Shown: piece after piece, positions 11,430 to 23,582 of the stretch
Numbering within the stretch: the first letter of the stretch is position 1
How the letters are laid out: each line of letters begins with the position of its first letter
Assembly: GCF_949987515.2 (NCBI RefSeq)
Contig: NC_082697.1
Span: forward strand, 21,645,730 to 21,709,729
DNA from: Delphinus delphis
Taxonomy: Eukaryota; Chordata; Mammalia; Artiodactyla; Delphinidae
Length of the DNA: 64,000 nt
Reading direction: 5' to 3'
The notes under the pieces: model-generated
Told to the model about the DNA's origin: nothing
The model's input: the letters and a program-made list of their open reading frames with translations, nothing else
Database searches by the model: none
Translations under genes and position numbers: made by a program

Positions 11430-11695
11430 GACAATAATTATAGCTAATAAGTACTGAGCGCTCACTACGTGTCAGGCACTGTGATGGGTACTTTAGAGCA
11501 ATGAATTCTTACAGCCATTAATTTTTAACATTCATAGCAATTAACAAGTAATTCACTCCTATAGCAACTAATAGCAATTCATTCTTACAACCAACCTCCA
11601 TTTGTTTGTCTTCTGTTAGTATCTCCAGTTTATTGGACAGGAAACTGAGGTGTAGAGAGGTCATACATACAGTTAAGAAGTGAAGGACTGAGGGG
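11430..11695 (-). repeat. MIR SINE with internal local duplication
   Basis: GTGTCAGGCACTGTGATGGG and ACTGAGGTGTAGAGAGGTCA bracket a duplicated TAGCAATTAA/ATAGCAACTAATAGCAATTC-type insert at 11535-11590. Confidence 0.8.
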
Positions 11696-11834
11696 TCAAG
11701 TGCAGCCTGAGGGCTGCCTGGAGCCCTTGCCCACCAACAATAGGGAGCTAGAGCCGGCACTATCTCCCTAACTTTTCTCGGGCAACCCTCGTAGGCAGAG
11801 CTGTGGTTTTCTTTCCCCAAGGTAGATACCCGTG

Positions 11835-12020
11835 CTTGCTATGTGCCCATCTCTATGTGGGGGCCTCCCCAACATCATTTCCTTATACTGAGTACTGTTA
11901 TCTTCATGTTATAATGGTGTCAACCAAGGCTCAGAGAGGTGAAGCCACTTACCTAAGGTCACACAGCTGATAAATGGAGGAGATGGGATTTGAACCCAGG
12001 CCCAGGGGGCTCCAGTCTAC
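11835..12020 (-). repeat. MIR SINE
   Basis: GGCTCAGAGAGGTGAAGCCA then AGGTCACACAGCTGATAAAT and GATTTGAACCCAGGC. Confidence 0.9.
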
Positions 12021-13284
12021 TTCACGATTGGTGGGCTCGATTAGAAGCATGAGGTTTTCCCTCCAGTTTTTGCCGGACTACAGCCCTGTCCTGACCTCTA
12101 TGCCTCTTTCCTGGGACCCTGACACCGTGCTCTGTGGTCTGCAGCCCCTACTCTTGAGAGGCAGGAGGGCTCTGGGTCCTTCTCTATGCCCTCTACACCT
12201 TCTCCTCCCCACCAGCTGGTGGTATCATTTTAACACCAACAGAGTTGCCTTCCTGGGGTTCAGACGCTGCCTTGCCTCTGGCCCTTGTTCTTTTGGACTA
12301 AGGGCACCTGAGCCCACCTGGTCTCCCTCCTTGAGCCTCAAACATTGGGATTGGGAGTCAGAGGCAGGTGTCCACCTTGTCCTTCCTGGCAACTAATATG
12401 TATAACGCAGAGAAATGAGCAAAGAGCTGGGGGTGGGGGTCTGGGGAGGAAGCATCGGCCTGGGTGAAGCAGGACAGGCTGTCTGAAAAAGAAGATTGTG
12501 AGCTGGCCCTGGAAAGGGTGAATTCACCAGGCAGAAGAGCGAAGCCAAAGCCTTGGGGGCAGATGGAGAGGGAAACACAGGGAGGCATAACATTAACGCT
12601 GTCTTCCAAAAAGAGCAGGAGTGGAGACCGTGGATGGCGGAGGCCAGTGTCAAAGCTGGTGAGGTCAGTCCTTTGGTGGTGGAGTGGGAGGGGGTCTGTG
12701 ATTCCGGAAGATGTACAGGAACTGAAACTCACCCTTCCATGCGGAGGGGTCAAGGAACAGTGAAGAGCACCCAGACCCCAAGAATAGCTGCCCCATATCA
12801 CCTTTCCACTCCCTCCCAGCAGCTGTCACCAGGACAGTGATTAGGTGCTGCCGACAGGTGCCGGGTGGACTGTTAGCTGTCGCCAGCGAGGCCCCTGACA
12901 GCCGCTCCAGCTGTCTCCCATCAGAGAGAGCACACATCTGAGACTAGCCTGATGAGGCTGTCTCTAGACAGGCGGCTGCAGAGGGAGAGAGAGGTGGGAT
13001 ACAGTCTGCTATTCCAGTGCACACCCTGGCCAGCTCCCCACTGCCACCCGACAAGAGGCTCTAAATCACCAGAGAGCCCCTGGGGGCCTTTCTCAGGCTC
13101 CTTCGACCTCGCCGGCACATGCCTGTGCGCAAACATGAGTACGTACATGTACACATTCACACCTGATCTCGAACGGAAAAGCTGCCATAGGTGCACACAT
13201 ACGCATTCATGCCTGGATTCCTACACACTCAACGAACACGAACACGTGTGCACCACATCCACACATGTACACTCAGAGTCTAAA
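12021..13284. other. Mostly unassigned interval
   Basis: 12,370-12,690 has G/A-rich text that may be degraded antisense L2. 13,110-13,280 is degenerate ACAC-rich sequence. 12,800-12,940 is unique and GC-balanced. No exon is supported. Confidence 0.3.
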
Positions 13285-13560
13285 TCTGGGTTCTCTCCAA
13301 AAAAGACTCTAAGACAGAGGTTTGGATGCAAGTCGTTGATTTGGGATCCCAGGAAGCATAGTGCGGAAGACAGGAGACAAGGAAGATGTGTTAATGAATG
13401 ATTTGCCAATGGAGGTCCCTGGGGCTCAGTCCTGCTGAGTTGGACACACTCTGGAGCACACTCTGGAATTGTGCATGGAAGTTGGAGGGTTTCCCTGAAA
13501 CCCCTGTCCCTCATTGGCTGAGTGTTGCCCCTGGGCGTTAACTCTCTTGCATTTCTAGGC
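13285..13560 (+). repeat. Interspersed repeat 'family A' (unassigned)
   Basis: TCTAAGACAGAGGTTTGGAT then GATCCCAGGAAGCATAGTGC. Same phrase order as 34440-34880. Confidence 0.65.
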
Positions 13561-13842
13561 TGAGTACACGCCCTTAGATGGAGACACAGAAAGCCATAAG
13601 CGCAAGCGAGAGCTGTCCACGGGAGACCTACAACGCAGGCCAGGAATATGAGTACGGCACTGAAAGTGCCCACTACACACAAGGTACACGACAACACATA
13701 TGCTGTCAAAAACAAGTAAAAAGGCGGAGGGATAAAAGTACACAAAAAGCTATACTACCTGCATTTGTTCTAAGAGGCACATTTTAAACATGCTAACACC
13801 CCTGAAACTGGCATACGCCTTACAGTTATAATAAGCGGCGAT

Positions 13843-13900
13843 TTTTTTCTCGGCAGTGAAAGCGCGGAGTCCTAACCACTGGACCGCCAGGGAATTCCCT
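13843..13900 (-). repeat. Truncated CHR-type SINE
   Basis: GGCAGTGAAAGCGCGGAGTC then CTAACCACTGGACCGCCAGG: the antisense tRNA-like head without the middle. Confidence 0.85.
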
Positions 13901-14588
13901 GATTTGTTTTATCTTTTTTTTTTTTAGTACGTAAAATGATGGTACATATTATCATTGATAGAGTCTTAGATTTAATGAAATATGGTATCCACATATGTGC
14001 TGCCATGTGCCTAGACTATCTCTGGAAGAATACACAAGAAACCGGGGAAACAGCATGGGAAGGATACTAAATTTTATTTTATAACAGCTGTACCGAGATA
14101 TAATTCACTTGCCAGAAAATTCATCCTTTAAAATTGTACATCCAGTGTTTTTAGTGTATTCACAAAGTTGTGCAACCATCACTACTGTCTAATCCTAGAA
14201 CATTTTCATCACCCCCAAAAGAAACCTCATACAAATTAGCAGCCACTCTCCATTCCCTCCTGCTCCCAATCCCAGGTTACCAGTCATCTACTTTTTGTCT
14301 CCATGAACTTGCCTATTCTGGATATTTTGTATAAATAGAATAATACAATACGTGGCCTTTTGTGTCTGGCTTCTTACATTTAGCATAATGTTTTTAAGGT
14401 TCATCCATGTCATAATATCTATCAGTACTTCATTGCTTTTCCTGACTTAATAATATTCCATTGTATGGATATACCACCTTTTGTTTAACCATTCATCAGT
14501 TGATGGATATTTGTGTTGTTTCCACCTTTTGTTGTTATGGATAAGGTCGCTATAAACATGCATGAACAAGTTTTGGTGTGAATATACA

Positions 14589-14800
14589 TTTTTTTTTTTT
14601 TTTTTTTTGCAGTACGCAGGCCTCTCACTGTTGTGGCCTCTCCCATTGCCTAGCACAGGCTCCAGATGCTTAGGCTCAGTGGCCATGGCTCACAGGCCCA
14701 GCTGCTCTGCGGCATGTGGGATCTTCCTGGACCGGGTCACGAACCCGTGTCCCCTGTATTGGCAGGCAGACTCTCAACCACTGTGCCACCAGGGAAGCCC
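14589..14800 (-). mobile_element. CHR-2-type SINE
   Basis: Antisense copy ending TGTGCCACCAGGGAAGCCC. TGAATATACATTTTT flanks both sides. Confidence 0.96.
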
Positions 14801-14881
14801 TGAATATACATTTTTATTTGTCTTGGATATCCACCTAAGAGTGGAATTGCTGGGCCATATGGTAACTTCATGTTTAACGTG

Positions 14882-15093
14882 TTTTTTTTTGTTTTTTTTT
14901 TGCGGTACTCGGGCCTCTCACTGTTGTGGCCTCTCCCGTTGCGGAGCACAGGCTCCGGACGTGCAGGCTCAGCGGCCATGGCTCACGGGCCCAGTCGCTC
15001 CGCGGCATGTGAGATCTTCCCGGACCAGGGCACGATCCCACGTCCCCTGCATCGGCAGGTGGACTCTCAACCACTGCGCCACCAGGGAAGCCC
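14882..15093 (-). mobile_element. CHR-2-type SINE
   Basis: Antisense copy from T-rich tail to GCGCCACCAGGGAAGCCC. No clear duplication. Confidence 0.94.
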
Positions 15094-15696
15094 TATGCAG
15101 TTGTCTTTTAAATCAGGTAGGAGAAGAAACAATGTTACAAACAAAATTACGTGTACACTGTCATATATTTGCCTATATACTTACCTTTGCTCTTTATTTC
15201 TACACTCTTTGTTTCTTCATGCAGACGTGAATTACTATCTAGTGTCCTTTCATTTCAGCCTAAAGGACTCCCTTTAATAATTCTTATAAAACAGGTTAGC
15301 TAGTGACACATTCTTTAATTAACAAAAAAATCTGGAAATACTCCCCCTTCCTTTTAGAAGGGTAGTTTTGTTGGATAGAGAATTCTGAAAGTCAGTTCCC
15401 CTCTGCAGGATTTGTTGTTGTTGCTGTTTGCTGTAGTCACTGCTGCTGTTTCTTTGCTTAGTGACATTCCTCGACTACTTCTGTAAAGCCTGTATTCTTT
15501 GTCATGTGTGGTCATTGACGTCTCTGCTCAGTTAATTTAGTGGTCAGCTAATGATTGGACATTTAAGGCTTTCTTAAATGCTGTGAACCAATAAGTCTCA
15601 CAGTCTTTGCCACGGGGCTGTGTGTATGTGTTGGGGAATTTAAAACTCTGTCTTCATTCCTGCTTACACAGAGCCTCAGGTCAGCCACAGGTAAAA

Positions 15697-16022
15697 GACA
15701 GGTTCGATCTCTTGTCCGGGAAGATCCCACATGCCACGGAGCAACTAAGCCCGTAGGCCACAACTACTGAGCCTGCGAGCCACAACTACTGATCCCGCAT
15801 GCCACAACTACAGAAGCCCACGCGTTCTAGGGCCCACATGCCACAACTACCTAGCCCATGTGCTGCAACTAAAGAAGCCTGCGCACCTAGAGCCTGTGCT
15901 CCGCAACAAGAGAAGCCACTGCAATAAGAAGCCCGCGCACCGCAACAAAGAGTAGCCCCTGCTCATCGCAACTAGAGAAAGCCCATGCGCAACAACGAAG
16001 ACCCAACACAGCCCAAAAAAAA
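15697..16022 (+). mobile_element. CHR-1-type SINE, 5' head diverged or truncated
   Basis: The copy starts in the B-box region (AGGTTCGATCTCTTGTCCGG), carries extra CCACAACTAC modules compared with its relatives, and ends CGAAGACCCAACACAGCC plus A's. Confidence 0.92.
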
Positions 16023-16102
16023 AATTTTTTTTTCTTTTTATTATGAATTATTTCAAATATCTAAAGACTAATATAATGAAGATCAATGTACTCACTACCC
16101 AG

Positions 16103-17354
16103 TTTTTTTTTTTAACATCTTTGTTGGAGTATAATTGTTTTACAACGTTGTGTTAGTTTCTGCTGTATAACAAAGTGAATCAGCTATATGTATACATATA
16201 TCCCCATATCCCCTCCCTCTTGCGTCTCCCTCCCTCCCACCCTCCCTATCCCACCCCTCTATATGGTCACAAAGCATCGAGCTGATCTCCGTGTGCTATG
16301 CAGCTTCTTCCCACTAGTTATCTATTTTACATTTGGAAGTGCATATATGTCCATGCCACTCTCTCACTTCGTCCCAGCTTACCCTTCCCCCTCCCCGTGT
16401 CCTCAAGTCCATTCTCTACGTCTCCGTCTTTATTCCTGTCCTGCCCCTAGGTTCTTCAGAACTCTTTTTCTTTTTCTTTTTTAGATTCCATATATATGTG
16501 TTAGCATACGCTATTTGTTTTTCTCTTTCTGACTTACTTCACTCTGTATGACAGACTCTAGGTCCATCCACCTCATTACAAATAACTCAATTTCGTTTCT
16601 TTTTATGGCTGAGTAATATTCCATTGTATGTATGTGTCACATCTTCTTTATCCATTCATCTGTCAATGGTCACTTACGTTGCTTCCATGTCCTGGCTATT
16701 GTAAATAGAGCTGCAATGAACATTTTGCTACATGACTCTTTTTGAATTATGGCTTTCTCAGGGTATATGCCCAGTAGTGGGATTGCTGGGCTGTATGGTA
16801 ATTCTATTTTTAGTTTTTTAAGGAACCTCCATACTGTTCTCCATAGTGACTGTATCAATTCACATTCTCACCAACAGTGCAAGAGGGTTCCCTTTTCTCC
16901 ACACCCTCTCCAGCATTTATTGTTTCTAGATTTTTTGATGATGGCCATTCTGACTGGTGTGAGATGATATCTGATTGTAGTTTTGATTTGCATTTCTCTA
17001 ATGGTTAGTGATGTTGAGCATCCCTTCATGTGTTTGTTGGCAATCTGTGTATCTTCTTTGGAGAAATGTCGATTTAGGTCTTCTGCCCATTTTTGGATTG
17101 GGTTGTTTGTTTTTTTGATATCGAGCTGCATGAGCTGTTTGTATATTTTGGAGATTAATCATTTGTCAGTTGCTTCATTTGCAAATATTTTCTCCCATTC
17201 TGAGAGTTGTCTTTTCGTCTTGTTTATGGTTTCCCTTGCTGTGCAAAAGCTTTTAAGTTTCATTAGGTCCCATTTGTTTATTTTTATTTCCATTTCTCTA
17301 GGAGGTGGGTCAAAAAGGATCTTGCTGTGATTTATGTCATAGAGTGTTCTGCCC
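16103..17354 (-). mobile_element. L1 LINE, 5'-truncated, ORF2 C-terminus and 3' UTR
   Basis: On the minus strand, ORF2 C-terminal text is readable ([18 protein letters not shown] at ~16870-16925; [16 protein letters not shown] at ~16755-16800). The 3' UTR then ends in an antisense A-tail at 16103-16114. ACTACCCAG before (16094) and after (17356) the element, plus following T's, forms the target-site duplication. All frames are broken. It lies inside older L1M sequence. Confidence 0.93.
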
Positions 17355-17461
17355 CACTACCCAGTTTTAACTTGTATCAGAATGACTTGCTTCAGTTCTT
17401 CCCTCTTATTTTTTCAAACGAATTTTGTCAGCAGATGAATGCCTTCAGCCACTGTCAGGTT

Positions 17462-17860
17462 GATGAGTATTTGGATTTGTTTCCAGGTTTCTTGCTATTG
17501 TGGGTAGTATGATTATGAGTGTTCTTGTCATGTTTCCTGCTGTGTGCGTGCAAGAGTTTCTCTTAGGTGTATACCTAGAAGTGGAAATGCTGAAAATTCA
17601 GCTTCATGAGATACCGCCAAACTGTTTTTCCAAAGTAGTTGTATCAATTTGCACTCCACCAGCAGTGTCTGAGAATTCTTGGGGGTCCACATCCTCTGGT
17701 ATCCTCACACGTGGAATGCTATCCAGCAGTCAAAATGAGTGAACAGTAGCAACAAGCAACAATAAACATGAAGCTTAGCAATACAGTAGTAAGTGAAAGA
17801 AGGGTGCAGAGAGCATGCCACTCTAAAAGAACCTTTATAAACAACTTACACAAGCATGTA
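17462..17860. repeat. Two L1M pieces in opposite orientation
   Basis: 17462-17705 is antisense (TTAGGTGTATACCTAGAAGT then GGAAATGCTGAAAATTCAGC). 17706-17860 is sense (TGGAATGCTATCCAGCAGTC, AGTAAGTGAAAGAAG). The join may reflect an L1 inversion or two insertions. Confidence 0.65.
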
Positions 17861-17863
17861 CGT

Positions 17864-17866
<3 letters not shown>

Positions 17867-17914
<48 letters not shown>
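17867..17914. repeat. (TA)24 microsatellite
   Basis: Pure TA run of 48 bp. Confidence 0.98.
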
Positions 17915-17920
<6 letters not shown>

Positions 17921-18018
17921 CACAATTTATTAGTTATGACCTTTTAAAGGAAATAAAGTGTTACAGCTACAATTGAAGACCCCTGTATATACCCCTCCCC
18001 AATTCAATCCCTTTCTCT

Positions 18019-18340
18019 GTTTTTTTTTTTTAAGAAGATGTTGGGGCTAGGAGTTTATTAATTAATTAATTTATTTTTGCTGTGTTCGGTCTTCGTTTCT
18101 GTGCGAGGGCTTTCTCTAGTTGTGGCAAGCGTGGGCCACTCTTCATGGCGGTGCGCGGGCCTCTCACTATCGCGGCCTCTCTTGCTGCGGAGCACAAGCT
18201 CCAGACACGCAGGCTCAGTAGTTGTGGCTCACGGGCCTAGTTGCTCCGCGGCATGTGCGATCCTCCCAGACCACGGCTCGAACCCGTGTCCCCTGCATTA
18301 GCAGGCAGATTCTCAACCACTGTTCCACCAGGGAAGCTCC
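18019..18340 (-). mobile_element. CHR-1-type SINE
   Basis: Antisense copy ending TGTTCCACCAGGGAAGCTC. CAATCCCTTTCTCT at 18005-18018 and 18341-18354 is the 14-bp target-site duplication. Confidence 0.96.
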
Positions 18341-18402
18341 CAATCCCTTTCTCTTTCTCTCCAGCCCAAGGAAACACTCTCAGGGAATCCATCTGTGTTG
18401 TG

Positions 18403-18621
18403 TTTTTTTTGTTTTTTGTTTTTTTTGTTTCGGTACGTGGGCCTCTCACTGCTGTGGCCTCTCCCGTTGCGGAGCACAGGCTCCGGATGCGCAGGCTCAG
18501 CGGCCATGGCTCACAGGCCCAGCCGCTCCGCGGCATGTGGGATCTTCCCGGACCGGGGCACGAACCCGTGTCCCCTGCATCGGCAGGTGGACTCTCAACC
18601 ACTGCGCCACCGGGGAAGTCC
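18403..18621 (-). mobile_element. CHR-2-type SINE
   Basis: Antisense copy from a T/G-rich tail to GCGCCACCGGGGAAGTCC. CTGTGTTGTGTTTT flanks both sides. Confidence 0.96.
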
Positions 18622-18649
18622 CTGTGTTGTGTTTTAACTGCTTATGAAC

Positions 18650-18860
18650 ATATCCACTGTTGGTGAGGTCTTGATACTTACTAAATGGTATTAAATCATA
18701 CCTAGTCTTCTGCGACTTGCTTTTTATTTTTTTTTCACTCACCATTATAGCTTTGAGATTTATCCATGCCAAGACCTGTGGCTGAAGTTCATTACCGATA
18801 ACTGGTAAATTCAGTTTATACTAATTTGCCACACTTTATTTATCCATCCTCCTGTGGACG
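18650..18860 (-). repeat. Ancient L1M fragment
   Basis: TTTGAGATTTATCCATGCCA and ACACTTTATTTATCCATCCT. Confidence 0.6.
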
Positions 18861-20934
18861 GGAATTAAGTAATCCTGGTTTCTGAGATTCCAAGATCCCA
18901 AGATCCCCAAATTATACCATTCTAATATTTCTGTGTAGTCGAATGATGCTTTTGAAATATGAATGCATTTTCTTATTTCAGCTGGTATCCTCCTGGTCTT
19001 GAGTTTGCAAAGCCGCAACTACGAGGGGAAGAGGAGTGCTTGGGGGCAGAGACAGCAGAGGGGGAAGAGGGGCCAATGGCCTGGGGAGTGACCAGGCTCT
19101 CAGTCACCCCTGAGACCCCAACACCGTCCCTTTGGCTGGGTTTTGGGAGAGGAATCAGAAAGAGCCTTGAAAGCTGCAGGCCCCCAAGAAAGGAGTCCCA
19201 TCCTGGTTCCAGGGCTGAGGGTGATTACAGACCTGCAGCCAGGTCTGGAGGACCTGAGAGCAGGGGTGACCTGTGCCCTATTCCAGGCTGAACCCCAGAG
19301 AAGTCTGGGTGCTCAGGCCTGAGATGGCCTCACAGAGGCCCCTGGGCCTGGCATGGTGCAGGAGTATCAGGGAGACTCCCCAGACCCAGAGGGGCCTCTG
19401 GACCGCAAGAACCCAGGGTGGCCAGCAACAGAGAGAGGAGGGCAGCACGTCTTGATGGCAGACAACAACTGAGGGTCAATTGTCCTCCCCAACAATGCAT
19501 GTCGTCCCCAAAATGTCTTCCAGCCCCATGAAAAAGGGACCCCCCCCAAGACCCTGAGTTTCTCCCACCATGGCAGATCAGGGCCCCCAGATGGAAATGA
19601 CCTTGCACTATGGAAAAGCGAAGGAAGCAACATTCCTTGTATACTTGCTGGGAGTGGAGAATGACACCCATTGATTGCACTTGGCATTGAGGAATCTGGA
19701 CTTCTAGGAAAATGTGTCCCAGGTTCTAAGATTCCAAGCTTCCCAAACCTCACGGTTCAAGGACAATTTGGAAGTAGGGAAAGTCTAGCATTGGGGCTCC
19801 TGAGACCTCTGCAAGGATTGTGTCCATTTTCCTGACTCTCTAGCCCTGCTCCGGCAGCTAAGGAATAAAGAGGTTTGGTAGGGAAGCCCCTGATCTTCTT
19901 GGCCCTAGATTCTGCCAGGCCTTGAAGAGGCAGGGTACAGAGACGCCCACCAGTCAAAGCTGTATGGCCTTCACTTGTAGAATCCTTGGTCCATTCACTG
20001 GGCCAGAGGGGGAACTGAGGCCCAGACAGGAATTGATTTGCCCTGGTCGCCCAGCCAGCAGCGCAGACCCAGGCCATCTCACACACACCCTGCTGCCCCT
20101 CCCCTGTCATGACTCCTTCCCCACTCCGGACTGCCTCTGATCCTTAGAGAGGGAGAGCAGCCTGCAATGGGAGTCGGAGATCGCCTGGGAATGTGTTCCC
20201 CTCTGTTTGGGCAGTCATGGCCGGCTCCCCCGGCCCCAGGCGTCTCACTGCCAAAGGTTGCCATCCATTTTCTGTCCACCTCATTTGTCTGCAAACCATG
20301 AAGAAAAATCACTCCCGGTCTCTCTGTCTTAGCTGTCGCTGTGATGTATGGCCTCCATCAGAGCCCCCTACCCCAGCGGCACCCTCCTTCTCCCCCAAAC
20401 TCCCCAAGGCTGGGGTTCGGGAGGTTGGAGTGCTAGCTGACAGCATGCATTTTAAGAGATCATTCAGGACACGATACCCCTGCATTGTCTTTGCAGAGGG
20501 AAGACATTACGGATCACTGCTGGGTGGCCTTGGGCGATTCATGTCACCTCTCTGTATAAAAACCCCCTCCCACTTCTTCCCCCAGAAGCCACAGGAGGTC
20601 TATTTACAGCCCTTAGGACATCTGTTCTTTCCATCATCTCTGCAGGGTACCTGGTGAGAATAGTCCTAACTTCTATTTACCCTTCGTGCCAAGCCCCACG
20701 CCCAACACAGGGGACCCACGCCACTGCCCTTGGTAAGCCTTGGCCTCTCGTGAGAGAGCCAGATATGCAAAAAATTAAGAGCAAACACCCCAGTGCAGAA
20801 GTGCAATAATCAAAAACTTCCTGGCTACATAGGTGTCGGAGACAAGGAAGGGGGTCCGTCTGCTGGGAAGGGAATGGGTGTGTATAGTCGAGGGTGTGCT
20901 CTGAGGAGGCGGTCTCTGAGCTCGGTTCTGAGCC
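18861..20934. other. Mostly non-repeat interval, no gene supported
   Basis: Antisense MIR-like text at 19985-20075 (GAACTGAGGCCCAGACAGGA) and a sense MIR fragment at 20505-20570 (GGTGGCCTTGGGCGATTCAT). Otherwise unique. Open frames up to ~154 codons (20193-20657) have no recognisable domain. Confidence 0.35.
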
Positions 20935-21125
20935 TCTGAGGTTGGGAGCATGGGCTCTGGAGTTGGGCTGCCTGCACTGGTATCCTGCTGTGTGACCTTG
21001 GGCAATTTGCTTGGCTTCTCTGAGCCTCTCCATTGAATTCTGGAGAACTGGTATTGAGAATCCTTCTTGGGGGGCTGTGAGGGCCAGGTGAGTGAGGCAT
21101 GAAAGGTGCTAAGTATAACGCTTGG
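20935..21125 (+). repeat. MIR SINE
   Basis: GCATGGGCTCTGGAGTTGGG and GCTGTGTGACCTTGGGCAAT. Confidence 0.9.
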
Positions 21126-21129
21126 TACA

Positions 21130-21420
21130 GAAGGCTAGCTGATGTTCTCACGATTTGTGGGGCGCTAAGAGTTTGCCTAGAGGACGAGGTGGAGGCAAAT
21201 GGTCTGGACAGAGGGAACAGCCCATGCACACGTGTGGACATTGGGAAATATGAGCTGCTGGGAGATACGGAGCTTAGGGTGTGTGGTAGGAAGTGCTGAG
21301 AAAGGAGGCTGATGTGGACGGGGCTTGAAAGGCCAGGAACTTGTAAGCAAGCCTGAGGGCAAGGGGGAGCCATGGGAGGGTCTTGAGCAGGAGGGTGGCA
21401 TAGTCAGACTGTTAGAAAGA
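21130..21420 (-). repeat. L2 fragment (antisense), weak
   Basis: GACAGAGGGAACAGCCCATG matches the antisense L2 interior. AGGGTCTTGAGCAGGAGGGT then GGCATAGTCAGACTG matches a later phrase. The interval 21,421-21,824 is unassigned. Confidence 0.55.
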
Positions 21421-21824
21421 CACCACTGACGGTGACCGAGGAAGAGAGGTTGGAGGGGTCAAACTGGGGTTCAAATCTGGTCTCCCTTCTCAAGTGCCCC
21501 TGCATATTTCCAGTAGGATTTCAAATTCTTTGTGAAAACCAGAGCCTAATTTTCCTAAAGGGCCCAGGTGCTGGTGAGGGTCCCATCTCAGATATGCCTA
21601 TTGGGCTGCGAGGAGTGGAGGAGTCCAGCTCCCAAGCAGGAGTCGCATCAGTCAGACTCTGGCTGGGGATGGGGAAGGTGCGGGGAGCAGGGCAGCCTCC
21701 AGCTCACCTTCTGCTGTGGAGTCGGTCAAGCGTTCCTCCCTCTGAGGAGCGGTGGCTTCCAGGTGTGTCCAAACTGTGCTCCTGGCTGCCTCGATTTCGC
21801 ATTCCCCAGGTAGGGCAGACACTG

Positions 21825-21930
21825 TGAATGGCCCGGGAATTGAATGCAAAATCGAAATGCAGCAAATAAATGGATGCAAATGTCATTTGGAGCCAATAAT
21901 AAGAACCAACTCCGGACTCTGAGGCCGCAA
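21825..21930. promoter_or_regulatory. Candidate regulatory block with an octamer motif
   Basis: Non-repeat sequence has GAATTGAATGCAAAATCGAA, CAGCAAATAAATGGATGCAA then ATGTCATTTGGAGCCAATAA. It includes a perfect ATGCAAAT octamer and a CCAAT box. Function is not shown by sequence. Confidence 0.35.
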
Positions 21931-22109
21931 AAGTCCCGCGGAGGCTGAGCTGCCTGGAAACACCCTCCCCCCACCTCTGCTGGCCCCAGCTCTCTTTCCA
22001 CTGACCTGCATTACTGGATGACCTCCAAGGTCACCCCATTCACCTCCTCAGCGTACAGGCCGGGAAACTAAGGCTTGGAGAGAGACGACAGGTCGAACAC
22101 AATGTCTCC

Positions 22110-22535
22110 AGAGAATTAAGACCCTAGAGTCAGACAGATGTGAATCTCGATCCACGTCCTCTGCTTTCTGGCACACATGACTTGGGGCGGTGGCCTGACG
22201 CTCAGTTTCTTCATCCGACAAATGGGGAGGAGAAGGCCCTCCTCACAGTTCGAAGGGGCAGACTGAAAGTAACGCTGAGTGTGGAAGGACGCCCAGCCCC
22301 GAGCATAGACGGAACAGTGGGAGAGGGGAGTGGCCATACCCGGCTCTTTCACGGCTTCTCCCAGCGCCTGCGCAATGCCCAGCACACAGTAGGTGCTCAG
22401 TGCGCATCTGCTGAATGCATGGAAGGTGGAATGACCACATGGGAAACGAGGAGCAGGGTTCTGCTTTGTTTGCTCACAGAGCCTGAGTCTCAACCAGTGC
22501 CTGGCACACAGTAGGTGCTCAATAATTCACACATG
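22110..22535 (+). repeat. MIR SINE followed by two MIR/L2 3' ends
   Basis: MIR at 22110-22290 (CCCTAGAGTCAGACAGATGT, CTCAGTTTCTTCATCCGACA). Then two similar ends at 22373-22425 (CAATGCCCAGCACACAGTAG) and 22497-22530 (AGTGCCTGGCACACAGTAGG). Confidence 0.7.
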
Positions 22536-22689
22536 AAAGAACTGTTTTACACTTCTACTTCCTTCTCCCCCTGGTCCCCTCACCCAAGAGCCCCAACACC
22601 CCAAGTCTCGCAGTCTGGGCTCCTGGAGGCAGAGGGGTGCAAATTGGCTTTTCATCCCCTCAGTGCTCGGATAGCAGAAGAAAATGTGC

Positions 22690-22890
22690 TAACATCCGAT
22701 GGTCACAGACACCAACCAGGCACTTTATGGTTTACAGCGCATGCTCTCATCAAATGTCTTTGGCGCCCCCGCCCCCAGCTCAGCCCTGTCAACTTCACAG
22801 ATGGAGAAGAAAACTCAGAATTGTCACGACTTGCCCAGGGTCACATGATGCTGAGCGGGGATGGCAGGAATTGGAATGCCAAATCCCTTT
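22690..22890 (-). repeat. MIR SINE
   Basis: ACTTCACAGATGGAGAAGAA then CGACTTGCCCAGGGTCACAT. The interval 22,891-23,164 is unassigned. Confidence 0.8.
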
Positions 22891-23164
22891 CTCTTTGCGT
22901 CACTCATTCCTTCAACAAAAGTACAATGTGCACCTGCTGGCTGGGTCAAGCTTAGCATTTGGGGGCCTCATATGGTCGCTGGTCTCCACTCTGGGCTGTG
23001 AGGGTCCTGGGTCAGCAGGCTGAGAGCCAAGGCCCACCCTGCGTCACCGGGAGCTGTGGGGACCAGGGGGTGGGAGGATAAATGAAAGACAAGAAGAGAA
23101 GCCTCAGGCTGGGGCGAGTGGGCAGCCAGGATACAGCAGAGAGGAGGAGGAGGGGCAGAAAGAA

Positions 23165-23580
23165 AGGCAAAACACAAAAACATCTATTAAGCACCTCCTG
23201 TATACCAGGCACTGCGGATATAGCAGTGAGCAAAGGCAGAAGCAGCCATGAAACCTACACTCTGGTGGGGAGACGGAGACAGACATTAACTAGTCCCCCT
23301 GATTTGTAATCATTCATTAGAAATAAAGGTAAGGGCTCTGAAAGGAAGGAACACGGTTCTAGAAGTGTGTGATGCAGGGACATAAGCTGGGCCTGGGGAC
23401 TTCCCTGGCGGTCCAGTGGTTAAGACTCTGCACTTCCAGTGCAGGGGGCACGGGTTCAATCCCTGGTCAGGGACATAAGATCCCCTGTGCCGTGGAGCGC
23501 GGCCAAAAAAAATTTTTTTTTAAATGGGGAGGTGGGTCAGGGAGGGCTTTCCGAAGGAGGTGATGCTGGGGCTGAAATCT
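23165..23580 (-). repeat. L2 LINE fragment (antisense), split by a SINE
   Basis: CATCTATTAAGCACCTCCTG then TATACCAGGCACTGCGG on the left. TCAGGGAGGGCTTTCCGAAG then GAGGTGATGCTGGGGCTGAA on the right. Confidence 0.85.
23396..23512 (+). mobile_element. CHR-type SINE, short subfamily
   Basis: GGACTTCCCTGGCGGTCCAG and GGTTCAATCCCTGGTCAGGG, with a short A-rich tail. Confidence 0.94.
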
Positions 23581-23582
23581 GG

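Larger units (their letters stand above)
14070..15560 (-). repeat. Ancient L1M fragment, interrupted by two CHR-2 SINEs
   Basis: Antisense L1M phrases: GAGATATAATTCACTTGCCA, AATACAATACGTGGCCTTTT and AGAGTGGAATTGCTGGGCCA. To the right of the second SINE: TCATGCAGACGTGAATTACT then CAGCCTAAAGGACTCCC. Confidence 0.85.

Noticed and set aside
13221..13745. 174-codon minus-strand open frame
   Set aside because: It covers family A and ACAC-rich sequence. The apparent hydrophobic stretches come from low-complexity text.
18222..18666. 141-codon open frames with CGLSRCGAQAPDAQ-like text
   Set aside because: Translations of the CHR-2 SINE. The same peptide recurs at every antisense copy in the window.
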